64,000 nt of DNA from an uncultured Corynebacterium sp. (GTDB taxonomy: Bacteria > Actinomycetota > Actinomycetes > Mycobacteriales > Mycobacteriaceae), in assembly GCF_947253065.1 (NCBI RefSeq), contig NZ_CAMXWS010000002.1, positions 50,779-114,778 of the forward strand, written 5' to 3'. The translations under genes and the position numbers were made by a program. Below, piece after piece: positions 1 through 8,351 of the stretch; the first letter of the stretch is position 1, and every line of letters starts with the position of its first letter. The notes beneath the pieces are model-generated. The model worked only from the letters and a program-made list of their open reading frames with translations. It did not search any database and was not told where the DNA came from.

Positions 1-1467
1 GAGGGTCTGACCTGGATCGGCCCGTCGCCTGAAGCAATTGCTCTGCTTGGCGACAAGGTGGAGGCTCGCCGGATTGCGGAAAAGGTCTCTGCCCCCATGG
101 CACCGGGCACGAAGGAGCCTGTCGCTACTGCTGATGAGGTCGTGGCTTTCGCTGATGAGCACGGTCTGCCGGTGGCCATCAAAGCTGCCTACGGTGGCGG
201 TGGCCGCGGCATGAAGGTCGCGCACACCCGTGAGGAAATCCCGGAGCTGTTCGAATCCGCTACCCGTGAGGCAGTCACCGCATTCGGTCGTGGCGAGTGC
301 TTCGTGGAGCGCTACCTGGATCGTGCCCGCCACGTTGAAGCACAGGTGATTGCGGACGTGCACGGCAACGCCATCGTCGCCGGCACCCGTGACTGCACCC
401 TGCAGCGCCGCTTCCAGAAGCTCGTGGAGGAAGCCCCTGCCCCGTTCTTGACGGATGCGCAGCGTGAAGCAATCCACTCCTCGGCAAAGGCGATTGTGAA
501 GGAGGCTGGCTACTACGGTGCCGGCACGGTCGAGTACCTGGTCAGCCCTCCTGATGAGCGCAACCCGGAAGGCATTATCTCCTTCCTCGAGGTGAATACT
601 CGCCTGCAGGTGGAGCACCCGGTCACTGAGGAGACCGCTGGCATTGACCTTGTGCGTGAACAGTTCCGCATTGCTTCTGGTCTGCCGCTGCGTCTGACGG
701 AGGATCCCACTCCGCGTGGACATGCCATCGAATTCCGCATCAATGGTGAGGATCCGGGCATGAACTTCATGCCGGCACCGGGCACGATCACTCGCTATGT
801 CGAGCCGTCCGGCACTGGCGTGCGCGTGGACAGCGGTGTCCGTTCCGGCAATGTCATCGGTGGCCAATTCGACTCGATGCTGGCCAAGCTGATCGTCACT
901 GGTGAGACCCGTGATGAGGCGATCCAGCGTGCCCGCCGTGCGCTTGACGAGTACATCGTTGAAGGCCTGCCCACCGTCATCCCGTTCCACCAGGCTGTGC
1001 TGAATGACCCGGCTTTCATCGGTGATGGCGAGAGCTTCAGTGTGTACACCCGTTGGATCGAAGAGGAATTCAACAACACCATCCCGCAGTACCAGGACAG
1101 CGATGAAGAAGGCGATGAGCCGGGTACCAACCGCACCTACGCCGTGGAGATCGACGGCCGCCGCATCGAGGTCGCACTGCCCGCTTCCCTGGTGATCGGC
1201 AATGGTTCCAAGCGCAAGTCCAAAAAGCGTCGCTCCTCCGGTACGGCTCTGTCCGGTGATGCTGTGCCGGCACCGATGCAGGGCACCGTGGTCAAGGTGA
1301 ATGTCGCTGAGGGCGATACCGTCAACGAGGGCGATATCCTGCTCGTGCTCGAGGCCATGAAGATGGAGAACCCGGTCAAGGCCCACAAGTCTGGCACCGT
1401 GAAGGGTCTTGCTGTGGAGCAGGGCGATCAGGTGAATAAGACCGCCGTGCTCCTGGAGATCCGCTAG
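1..1467 (+). CDS. accBC: Acyl-CoA carboxylase alpha chain (biotin carboxylase + BCCP), 5'-truncated by window edge
   Basis: This is the ATP-dependent biotin carboxylase fused to its biotin carrier domain, the shared alpha subunit of actinobacterial acetyl/propionyl-CoA carboxylases, which supplies malonyl- and methylmalonyl-CoA for fatty and mycolic acid synthesis. The reading frame is open from base 1, so the start lies upstream; 488 codons are visible and the family is near 590. The ATP-grasp glycine loop ([12 protein letters not shown]) is near visible codon 65. The C-terminus carries the biotinyl motif EAMKMEN, with the biotinylated lysine at nucleotides 1360-1362. A lysine/arginine-rich linker (near codon 400) separates the two domains. 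The partner beta chains are not in the window. A strong hairpin follows at 1484-1515. Sure of the family; which acyl-CoA it serves depends on the beta subunit. Confidence 0.96.
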   Translation, partial: EGLTWIGPSPEAIALLGDKVEARRIAEKVSAPMAPGTKEPVATADEVVAFADEHGLPVAIKAAYGGGGRGMKVAHTREEIPELFESATREAVTAFGRGECFVERYLDRARHVEAQVIADVHGNAIVAGTRDCTLQRRFQKLVEEAPAPFLTDAQREAIHSSAKAIVKEAGYYGAGTVEYLVSPPDERNPEGIISFLEVNTRLQVEHPVTEETAGIDLVREQFRIASGLPLRLTEDPTPRGHAIEFRINGEDPGMNFMPAPGTITRYVEPSGTGVRVDSGVRSGNVIGGQFDSMLAKLIVTGETRDEAIQRARRALDEYIVEGLPTVIPFHQAVLNDPAFIGDGESFSVYTRWIEEEFNNTIPQYQDSDEEGDEPGTNRTYAVEIDGRRIEVALPASLVIGNGSKRKSKKRRSSGTALSGDAVPAPMQGTVVKVNVAEGDTVNEGDILLVLEAMKMENPVKAHKSGTVKGLAVEQGDQVNKTAVLLEIR

Positions 1468-1483
1468 ATCAAACCCGCATGAG

Positions 1484-1515
1484 AAAAGGTGGAGGGGGAT
1501 TCCCCTCCACCTTTT
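1484..1515. terminator. Bidirectional intrinsic terminator
   Basis: A perfect 14-bp stem (1484-1497 pairing with 1502-1515) with a 4-nt loop and A/T runs on both sides lies between the convergent accBC (plus) and the permease gene ending at 1538 (minus). It can serve both transcripts. Confidence 0.85.
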
Positions 1516-1537
1516 GTATTTCTCGGTGTTCTGGTGT

Positions 1538-2782
1538 TTAAGCCCAGCCAGCTGGCACGAGTCCCAGCAGCGAGATCACCGAGTAGATGAACGCAGCCAC
1601 ATAGACCACGATGATCGTGGCTTGGATGACCACATGGTCCACACCGCGGACCTGCCACACCGGCTTCTGGTCACCGGCAACTCGTGCGCGACGCAGCAGC
1701 AGGACCGGCACGACAGACATGATGGCGCCAGCGAAACCACCGGCATAGGTCAGTGCGGAAACGAAACCGCCAAGACCAGCCAATGCAATCACCAGCGGCG
1801 GCACAACAGTCAGTGCGGTTGCGGCCACGCGCTGCCAGCCGTCCTCCGGCCAGTGGAAGATATCCAGCACATTGCGCATCGCAGTAAAGCCGATGGCCAG
1901 GAAGGACGTGAACATGGCCAGCAGGGCAAACAGATTAGCCATGTAGTAGGCAGCGGTACCAAGCTTCTCGCCCCAGGCGATGGTGACCACCTCAGTCACC
2001 TCAGTGCCCAGCAGGCCGAGTGCTGCGAACGGGACCAAAGCCAAGGTGAATGCGGTGATGCACATACCGGCGATGATCGCCTTCGGCAGCGCTTCCGGCT
2101 TGGTTTCAGCCATACCGCGAGCCATCTCCGGCACGACATACTGCGCCAAGAACGTGAACACAGCCAGGTTCATGATCGGAATGATGAAGTACGGCTTGAG
2201 CACCCACAGGTTGGTCAACTCGATGCCCGGACCAAGAATGGTCCACAGCACAAGCGTCAAGATGATCGCAGCCATACCACTGGTGATCAGGCCCTCGACG
2301 AAACCAGTCGCCTGCAGTCCCTTCCACATGATGTAGGAGCCCAGGACGTAGAAGATCAACGTGCCTGCCAGCGGTGGGAGTCCGAAGAGGTTGTTCATCA
2401 GCTGGCCAGAACCTGATGCATACGCAATGAGCGCACCAATACTGTTGACCACGATCGCGGCGAAGACCAGAAAGCGGCCAGTCTGGCCCAAGAAACGCTC
2501 CGCCAAACCGGAGAGCTGGAGTGGTTCCTTGGTGCGCAGCGACACCTCAGCCACATAGAGCATAGAAATGGTGGTCAGCGTTCCCGCGATAGCGAGTGCA
2601 ATCACCAGGGCAAGGAATCCGCCATTGCGGCCTGCATATGGAAGAGAAAGAATGCCTGCACCGATATTGGTGCCAAAGATGAGGGCTACGCCCTGCCAAA
2701 AACCGATTGCGTGACTCTTTGCACGCGAAGGATCTGATTCATGATCGCGCAACGGCGCGGGAGTTGTACCAGTCGAAGACAT
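1538..2782 (-). CDS. Amino-acid permease, aromatic amino acid (HAAAP/Trp-Tyr) type
   Basis: A 414-aa polytopic membrane protein with about 11 hydrophobic segments. After a short hydrophilic N-terminus, the first helix carries the signature GTNIGAGILSLPY, typical of the hydroxy/aromatic amino acid permease branch (Tyr/Trp/Ser-type proton symporters) of the APC superfamily. The gene is monocistronic: its own promoter region lies at 2783-2890 and it converges on accBC. No clear Shine-Dalgarno sequence precedes the ATG at 2782. It sits next to the GABA genes, but it is not of the GabP subfamily, so a role in GABA import is only a guess. The substrate is unknown. Confidence 0.75.
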   Translation of the reverse strand: MSSTGTTPAPLRDHESDPSRAKSHAIGFWQGVALIFGTNIGAGILSLPYAGRNGGFLALVIALAIAGTLTTISMLYVAEVSLRTKEPLQLSGLAERFLGQTGRFLVFAAIVVNSIGALIAYASGSGQLMNNLFGLPPLAGTLIFYVLGSYIMWKGLQATGFVEGLITSGMAAIILTLVLWTILGPGIELTNLWVLKPYFIIPIMNLAVFTFLAQYVVPEMARGMAETKPEALPKAIIAGMCITAFTLALVPFAALGLLGTEVTEVVTIAWGEKLGTAAYYMANLFALLAMFTSFLAIGFTAMRNVLDIFHWPEDGWQRVAATALTVVPPLVIALAGLGGFVSALTYAGGFAGAIMSVVPVLLLRRARVAGDQKPVWQVRGVDHVVIQATIIVVYVAAFIYSVISLLGLVPAGWA

Positions 2783-2864
2783 GGAAGTGAATCTAGCAAC
2801 GAATAGACCGGGGTCACATCTGGGGTTGAAAGTGCCCCAATGATCGCCCGGTCTTTTCTCGCTT

Positions 2865-2886
2865 ACCTGCGCGGATTCGCGCAGGT
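2865..2886. terminator. Hairpin downstream of gabD
   Basis: A 9-bp perfect stem (2865-2873 with 2878-2886) around a 4-nt loop directly after the gabD stop. It has no good T-run on the minus strand, so termination of gabD is plausible rather than certain. A weaker nested pairing (around 2803 with 2856) lies further downstream. Confidence 0.45.
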
Positions 2887-2890
2887 TGGG

Positions 2891-4381
2891 TTATTTATTG
2901 GCGTACGGGTCGCGCACACCGATGTACTGCACCTCGGTGTACTCGTCGATACCTTCGGCGCCACCCTCGCGGCCGAGGCCGGAGTGCTTCACGCCGCCGA
3001 ACGGAACAGCCGCATTGGAGACGACACCAGCGTTGTAGCCGACGATGCCGAATTCCAGGCCGTCTGCCAGACGCCACATACGATCCGGGGTCTCCGAGAA
3101 CACATAGGAAGCCAGGCCATACGGGGTGGAATTAGCCAGCTCGATAGCCTCGTCCTCGTCAGTGAACTCGTAGATCGATGCGACCGGGCCGAAGATCTCC
3201 TCCTGGAAGATGCGGGAATCGGTGCTTGCGCCGCGCAGGACGGTCGGCTGGAAGAAGAAGCCATCGCCTTCGATAGCGCTGCCACCGGTAAGGACATCAG
3301 CGCCGTTCTGCTTCGCATCGTCGACAAGGCTTGCCACGTTCTTGCGTGCCTTCTCCTCGATCAGCGGGCCGACGTCAACGCCATCTTCCATGCCATTGCC
3401 CACGGTGAGGGCTTCCATGGCCTTGACCAGCTTCTCGGTGAACTCGTCGACAACGTCGGAGTGGACTAGGAAGCGGTTAGCAGCGGTGCATGCCTCGCCG
3501 ATATTGCGCATCTTGGCGGCCATTGCTCCTGCAACTGCCTGGTCGATGTCTGCATCTTCGAAAACGATGAACGGGGCGTTGCCGCCAAGCTCCATCGAGG
3601 TGCGCAGAACGCTGTCGGCTGCCTGCTTCATCAGGATCTTGCCCACAGCGGTGGAGCCGGTGAAGGACACCTTGCGCAGGCGCGGATCAGCAATGAGCGG
3701 CTCAGAGATCGCAGCCGGATCAGTACCGCAGACGACGTTGAGCACACCTGCCGGCAGGCCTGCCTCGATCATGGTCTGCACGAAGTACTGAGTGGTCAGC
3801 GGGGTGAGCTCTGCCGGCTTGAGCACCATGGTGCAGCCAGCAGCAACAGCCGGGGCGACCTTGCGGGTGGCCATGGCCAGCGGGAAATTCCACGGGGTGA
3901 TCAAAAGGCACGGGCCGACCGGCTTGCGGCGGGTGACCATGCGGATGCCGCCTTCCGGCACCTCCTGGGTGCGGCCGTACTGGCGGACGGTCTCCTCAGC
4001 GAACCAGCGCAGGTACTCAGCGCCGTATTTGACCTCGCCGCGTGCCTCCGCCAGCGGCTTGCCCATTTCCAGGGTCATGAGCGTGGCGAATTCCTCGGAA
4101 CGTTCGGTGACCAGCTGGTAAGCGCGGGTGAGGATCTCGCTGCGCTCGCGTGCCGACGTGCGTGCCCACTCCTTTTGCACCTTCGCTGCAGCATCAAGCG
4201 CTGCTACTGCATCATCGCTGTTTGCGGAAGACAGCGTGGCCAGCACCTCGCCCGTGGCGGGGTTGACCACATCAAACGATTCGCCGCTGGACGCATCGCG
4301 CCACTCGCCATCAATGAAGAGCCCGGTGGGCAGGGATTCGAGCAGCTTAGCGGTATCCACAGCACCCTTGGAATCAGCCAT
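2891..4381 (-). CDS. gabD: NAD(P)-dependent succinate-semialdehyde dehydrogenase
   Basis: This enzyme oxidises succinic semialdehyde, the product of GABA transamination, to succinate. The 496-aa protein is full-length ALDH superfamily: NAD-binding ITPWNFP near residues 161-167, the glycine motif FTGSTAVG near 240, general base Glu264 in MELGGNAP, and catalytic Cys298 in GEACTAANR. The ATG at 4381 is preferred over the in-frame ATG at 4387 because AAAGG lies 7 nt upstream of the former and only 1 nt from the latter. It lies 148 bp downstream of the PucR-type regulator on the same strand, with divergent gabT beyond, which fits a GABA-catabolic unit. Assignment to succinate semialdehyde rests on family resemblance and the gabT context. 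Confidence 0.88.
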   Translation of the reverse strand: MADSKGAVDTAKLLESLPTGLFIDGEWRDASSGESFDVVNPATGEVLATLSSANSDDAVAALDAAAKVQKEWARTSARERSEILTRAYQLVTERSEEFATLMTLEMGKPLAEARGEVKYGAEYLRWFAEETVRQYGRTQEVPEGGIRMVTRRKPVGPCLLITPWNFPLAMATRKVAPAVAAGCTMVLKPAELTPLTTQYFVQTMIEAGLPAGVLNVVCGTDPAAISEPLIADPRLRKVSFTGSTAVGKILMKQAADSVLRTSMELGGNAPFIVFEDADIDQAVAGAMAAKMRNIGEACTAANRFLVHSDVVDEFTEKLVKAMEALTVGNGMEDGVDVGPLIEEKARKNVASLVDDAKQNGADVLTGGSAIEGDGFFFQPTVLRGASTDSRIFQEEIFGPVASIYEFTDEDEAIELANSTPYGLASYVFSETPDRMWRLADGLEFGIVGYNAGVVSNAAVPFGGVKHSGLGREGGAEGIDEYTEVQYIGVRDPYANK

Positions 4382-4411
4382 GATCATGCCTTTCTTTGTT
4401 GTCTTTTAATC

Positions 4412-4502
4412 AGCCGGTACGCGCACCGGCTCCCTATAAGAGCAACGCTATACCGCCAGGCAATGTTCGACGCACGCTGGCACCTCGCCCCCGTTTTGGG
4501 GC
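4412..4502. other. Hairpins in the gene-free spacer between the PucR regulator and gabD
   Basis: The 148-bp spacer contains a 7-bp stem (4412-4418 with 4425-4431) and a shorter C/G stem with a TTTT loop (4487-4502). Neither has a convincing T-run on the minus strand. They could be attenuating or partial terminators between regulator and gabD, or mark an independent gabD promoter. I see no clear operator here. Confidence 0.3.
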
Positions 4503-4529
4503 ATTGCGCCTTGGCTGCCTTTGTGGTAG

Positions 4530-6080
4530 CTATCCCGCATCAGCGGCACTGAGCAAAACCAGCAGCTCAGCACGGGCAAGCGGATCTTCCAAGGCCAGCC
4601 CATAGCGCTGCTCCGCACGATCAATCCGTGCTTTCAGGGTGTGGCGGTGCACGCCGAGTGCTTCAGCCGAAGCCCGGATCTCACAACCATGAATCAGGAA
4701 AGCTTGAACCGCTTCGAGCAATGTCGGATCGTCGGCAGCTAATGGTTCGAGCACCTCCCGGTAGCGGCGGGAAAGCGCTGTTTGCACTGCTGTGTCTTCC
4801 ACCCAATCGAGTCTGCGTGGCACGTATTCATCGACGGTGCCCGGTGGCAGGGAACGTGCACGTTCCACCAAGTGAGTCAGTTCATCAGCGCTCAAATCCC
4901 GCCACTGGGTCTTCTGCCCGGAGAGCACGCGCAGGCGTGAAGCAAAGGTTCCGAAGAGTTCTATCGCGGCAGCTTCGGTTAGCGGTGTGCGGGATAAAAA
5001 CACGAAGCCATCACGGGATGTCCGCAGATGCGCCAATGGCTTTTGTCCCAGGCCAAGCCCCTCATCGAGCCTGTTCAGTGCACGGGTCGATGCAGCTTTA
5101 TTCGCCGCGACGATCGCGACGGGAACCACGGCACCGTGGCCGTCCGCAGCGCCGTCGAGAAGCCTTTCCACCGCGGGCTTAGTCGTGGGATCCGAAAGGA
5201 AAAGCTCCAATGCGGCGCCGTGGAGTTGGGTTTCAGCGCTGCGCAGCGCAAGCGGATCGCGCAGGACGATCTCCGCCAGGCCCACGAAGTGCTTGATCGC
5301 ACTGCGTGACAGCGGGGGCAGAGCATGTGGCGAATCAACGACAGCCACGAAGTATTTCCCGCCCAAAGCGCGCATGCGCTGAACAATGATCGTGCGGTTT
5401 TCAGCACGGTAGGCACGGCTGCGCCCACCATCAGAAATGGCCAAGCGCAGGGCTTTCAGCGCACGTTCCGTCGGCTTTGTCGGCGCGGAAGAAACAACCC
5501 GCCCTGCGCTGTCGCCGATGAGCACGTCCGCACCAACGGCATTGTGCGTGCGCCCGACCAGGGCATCCACTCCCCCATTCCACGCAGCACGGTTCAAACC
5601 TTCGGCTGCCTCCAAGATCTCATTCGCCGCGGCGGCCTGCCGGCGAGCATGTTCCTCGCCCACCACTTTGGAGATCAGCGCGAATGGAGTTTTGCGCGGG
5701 ACCTCAAAAAGGGGCAGATTGGCCGCCGCACATGCCGTACGCAAAGCCACCGGAACTTCGGTGTGCTGCAGGCCAGTACCGAAACCGAGCGCGGCGATGC
5801 CGGCCTGACACAGGCCTTCCACATAGTCATGAATCCCCTGCTCATCGTCGGGATCAATACGCAGGCCCAGCGTCAACAGGATGGAGTGAGGGCGGAAGAA
5901 TTCCGCGGTCTCAACAATCTCACTGGCCTGAACCGAGCCAAATTTTCCACGTTTGAGCTCGCCGATCGGGGCTAGTTGCAGGGTGCGAATTCCATAGAGC
6001 CATTTCAGATCCAACAGCTCGGCCGCATCGTGCCATTCAACGCTGCCACCACGGGTTTCAGCGAGCACATCACCAGTCAT
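4530..6080 (-). CDS. PucR-family transcriptional regulator, likely of GABA catabolism
   Basis: A 516-aa regulator with an N-terminal PucR-type ligand domain, a central GGDEF-related segment and a C-terminal helix-turn-helix of the PucR type (ASAEALGVHRHTLKARIDRAEQRYG). The ATG at 6080 (MTGDVLAE) is chosen because the longer frame to 6185 crosses the likely gabT promoter and has no family-like N-terminus. The gene is divergent from gabT and upstream of gabD on the same strand. From memory, a PucR-type activator (GabR) controls gabTDP in C. glutamicum, and this protein is the natural counterpart. Candidate operators, two copies of CATGGACACrGTGT 31 bp apart, lie at its own start. Confidence 0.82.
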   Translation of the reverse strand: MTGDVLAETRGGSVEWHDAAELLDLKWLYGIRTLQLAPIGELKRGKFGSVQASEIVETAEFFRPHSILLTLGLRIDPDDEQGIHDYVEGLCQAGIAALGFGTGLQHTEVPVALRTACAAANLPLFEVPRKTPFALISKVVGEEHARRQAAAANEILEAAEGLNRAAWNGGVDALVGRTHNAVGADVLIGDSAGRVVSSAPTKPTERALKALRLAISDGGRSRAYRAENRTIIVQRMRALGGKYFVAVVDSPHALPPLSRSAIKHFVGLAEIVLRDPLALRSAETQLHGAALELFLSDPTTKPAVERLLDGAADGHGAVVPVAIVAANKAASTRALNRLDEGLGLGQKPLAHLRTSRDGFVFLSRTPLTEAAAIELFGTFASRLRVLSGQKTQWRDLSADELTHLVERARSLPPGTVDEYVPRRLDWVEDTAVQTALSRRYREVLEPLAADDPTLLEAVQAFLIHGCEIRASAEALGVHRHTLKARIDRAEQRYGLALEDPLARAELLVLLSAADAG

Positions 6081-6123
6081 GGACACAGTGTACAAGTTAG
6101 CGCTACAACATGGACACGGTGTC
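6078..6123. promoter_or_regulatory. Paired 15-bp repeats between gabT and its PucR regulator
   Basis: CATGGACACAGTGTA (6078-6092) and CATGGACACGGTGTC (6109-6123) are direct repeats exactly 31 bp apart, about three helical turns. Each contains a small palindrome (GACAC-n-GTGTC, perfect in the second copy). The first overlaps the regulator start codon. The arrangement suits cooperative binding of the PucR-type protein; the function is inferred. Confidence 0.55.
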
Positions 6124-6227
6124 GGTTGCCTTAGGGGTGGGCAGAGAGCGGATACTACAGCCATAGATCGCTTGCCCACTTTCATTCATGGGCAGCTCGC
6201 CTAGAACCCCGGAAAGGAACCCGCACA

Positions 6228-7556
6228 ATGCAGGATCTCGAATACCGCCTCCCCCAGGAGCGCCGCATCAACACTGAGCTTCCCGGCCCGGCCAGCGCCG
6301 AGCTGGACAAGCGTCGTAAAGCAAGCGTCGCTGCAGCAATGAACCCGGGCCTGCCGGGCTACATCGTCGACGCTGACGGCGGCGTGCTTGTCGACGCCGA
6401 CGGCAACTCGTTCGTTGACTTTTGCTCCGGCATCGCCGTGACCTCCGTTGGCGCTTCCAACAAGCGCGTTGTCAACGCTGTCTCCGAGGCTGCTTCCCAC
6501 TTCACCCACACCTGCTTCATGGTCAGCCCGTACGAGAGCTACCTGCAGGTCGCTGAGCTGCTCAACGAGCTGACCCCGGGCGATTTTGAGAAGCGCACCG
6601 TGCTGCTCAACTCCGGTGCGGAGGCAGTGGAGAACGCCGTGAAGATCGCGCGTTCCTACACTCGCAAGGCAGGTGTTGCCGTCTTCGATTACGCATACCA
6701 CGGCCGCACCAACCTGACCATGGCCATGACCGCGAAGAACAAGCCGTACAAGTCCAGCTTTGGCCCGTTCGCCAGCGACATCTACCGCGCACCGATGTCC
6801 TACCCGCTTCGCGACGGCCTGAAGGGCGACGAGGCTGCTGAGCGCACCATCCGCTACCTCGAGCAGTATGTCGGCGCTGAGAACCTCGCTTGCGTTGTCA
6901 TCGAGCCGATCCAGGGCGAAGGTGGCTTCATCGAGCCGGCTGAGGGCTTCCTCCCGGCAGTCGTCGACTGGTGCCGCGCAAACAACGTCGTGTTCATCTC
7001 TGACGAGATCCAGGCTGGCTTCTGCCGCTCTGGCGACTGGTTCGCTTCCAGCTATGACGGCATCGAGCCGGACCTGGTCACCACCGCTAAGGGCATCGCT
7101 GGCGGTATGCCGCTGTCCGCCGTGACCGGCCGCGCTGAGATCATGGACGCTCCGATGGCTGGTGGCCTCGGTGGCACCTACGGCGGCAACCCGGTCGCTT
7201 GTGCAGCTGCTGTCGCTGCAATCGAGGAGATGAAGGAGCACAACCTTCCGCTCCGCGCCAAGGAGATCGGCAAGATCATCCACGAGGAGCTCGACCCGCT
7301 GTCCGACCTGGCTGAGATCGCTGAGATTCGTGGCCGTGGCGCAATGATCGCTATCGAGCTGGCAACCAAGGACGGCAAGCCGAATGCCGAGCTGACCTCC
7401 AAGGTCGCTGCAGAGTGCAAGGCGAAGGGCGTTCTCATCCTCACCTGTGGCCTCGACGGCAACGTCGTGCGTCTGCTTCCGTCGCTGGTCATTCCGGAGG
7501 ACCTGCTGCGTGACGGCATGCGCGTCATCGCGGAGGCAATCCGCAACAACATCTAG
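6228..7556 (+). CDS. gabT: 4-aminobutyrate--2-oxoglutarate aminotransferase
   Basis: A PLP-dependent class III aminotransferase (442 aa) converting GABA and 2-oxoglutarate to succinic semialdehyde and glutamate. Visible motifs: NSGAEAVENAVKIAR near 126-140, the PLP-contacting YHGRTNLTM, the EPIQGEGGF segment, SDEIQAGFCR, and the Schiff-base lysine Lys288 in TTAKGIAGG. The start ATG has AAAGG upstream. It is divergent from the PucR regulator with a 147-bp shared promoter region. Its product feeds gabD on the opposite strand, and its substrate would come from the putrescine cluster starting at 8352. The stop codon lies only 12 bp from the convergent tetR stop. Confidence 0.92.
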   Translation: MQDLEYRLPQERRINTELPGPASAELDKRRKASVAAAMNPGLPGYIVDADGGVLVDADGNSFVDFCSGIAVTSVGASNKRVVNAVSEAASHFTHTCFMVSPYESYLQVAELLNELTPGDFEKRTVLLNSGAEAVENAVKIARSYTRKAGVAVFDYAYHGRTNLTMAMTAKNKPYKSSFGPFASDIYRAPMSYPLRDGLKGDEAAERTIRYLEQYVGAENLACVVIEPIQGEGGFIEPAEGFLPAVVDWCRANNVVFISDEIQAGFCRSGDWFASSYDGIEPDLVTTAKGIAGGMPLSAVTGRAEIMDAPMAGGLGGTYGGNPVACAAAVAAIEEMKEHNLPLRAKEIGKIIHEELDPLSDLAEIAEIRGRGAMIAIELATKDGKPNAELTSKVAAECKAKGVLILTCGLDGNVVRLLPSLVIPEDLLRDGMRVIAEAIRNNI

Positions 7557-7568
7557 TTGCACGAGAAC

Positions 7569-8240
7569 CTAGTCGAGGTCCATTCCGTCGAGTAGGTTCT
7601 TCAGGCCGGCAGTAAATGGCTGGTCAGCATAAGGGTTAGCGTCATGCTGACCCTTTTTTGCTGTCGTGTCACCGCGCATCGCTTCGGCCGCCTGACGCAA
7701 AGCGGAGTGCTCGGTAGAGATCTCAGCGGGATCAAAGAGGTCAGCAGGGGCATGCGCGTCCCACGCTGATCCGTAGATGAAAGACTCCAGCGCAATAATG
7801 CGCGCCATCACGCGTTCAGGCGGACTGCCAGCATCCGTCAGCGCCTGGGCGACCACCTCGTACATCTCCTGCGTGCGCGGGGATGCACCAATCGGCTGGA
7901 CCGCGATAACAGGAATCAACGGAGTGTGGTTAGCAAACACATCGCGGTATGACCGTGCCCATTTCTCAAGGGCACCGCGGTAACCGGAACCGGCAGCGAT
8001 GGCATCTTTCAGCGGCGCGACGTCGACAAGCTGCATCACGGAGTCCTGCAGCAGGTAGAGCAATTCCTCTTTGCCGGAAACGTGGTTATACAAAGCGCTT
8101 GGCGCGACATCGAGGCGGCGTGCAACGGCGGCCATGGTGAGCGCTTGATACCCCTGTTCCGAGGTAAGTGCGAGAGCAGCCGCGCCGAGTTTTTCGCGAC
8201 TGACCAGCACTTCTGTGGGGCGCCCCCGTTCTTTTACCAT
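7569..8240 (-). CDS. TetR-family repressor, probable polyamine regulon regulator
   Basis: A 223-aa TetR-type regulator. The N-terminal DNA-binding domain is clear (TMAAVARRLDVAPSALYNHVSGKEELL, near residues 35-59), followed by a helical ligand-binding C-terminal domain resembling TetR_C proteins. It is divergently transcribed from the putrescine-oxidase-like gene. A perfect inverted repeat, TAATGAA-N5-TTCATTA, lies between them at 8290-8308, overlapping the likely -10 of the oxidase. The same core recurs before the acetylpolyamine operon at 60381-60397. I infer that it represses both loci and is released by a polyamine or its aldehyde product. RBS: GAGGGAAG upstream of the ATG. Confidence 0.82.
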   Translation of the reverse strand: MVKERGRPTEVLVSREKLGAAALALTSEQGYQALTMAAVARRLDVAPSALYNHVSGKEELLYLLQDSVMQLVDVAPLKDAIAAGSGYRGALEKWARSYRDVFANHTPLIPVIAVQPIGASPRTQEMYEVVAQALTDAGSPPERVMARIIALESFIYGSAWDAHAPADLFDPAEISTEHSALRQAAEAMRGDTTAKKGQHDANPYADQPFTAGLKNLLDGMDLD

Positions 8241-8289
8241 GTGAATCTTCCCTCGTTAGCAATTCGAATGTACCCTGGATCACACCATT

Positions 8290-8308
8290 TAATGAATGGC
8301 GTTCATTA
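8290..8308. promoter_or_regulatory. Palindromic operator, TAATGAA-N5-TTCATTA
   Basis: A perfect 7-bp inverted repeat around TGGCG, centred in the 111-bp divergent spacer between the TetR gene and the putrescine-oxidase-like gene. It overlaps CATTAT (8304-8309), a candidate -10 for the plus-strand gene. The same 6-bp half-sites with the same 5-bp spacing occur at 60381-60397. The size and position are typical of a TetR autoregulatory operator. Confidence 0.75.
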
Positions 8309-8351
8309 TCCGCGTTGGCCGAACCACGGCCACAAGTACAGGAGTAAAAGC

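Noticed and set aside
6201..7562. 453-codon minus-strand frame opposite gabT
   Set aside because: Shadow of gabT; no recognisable motif.
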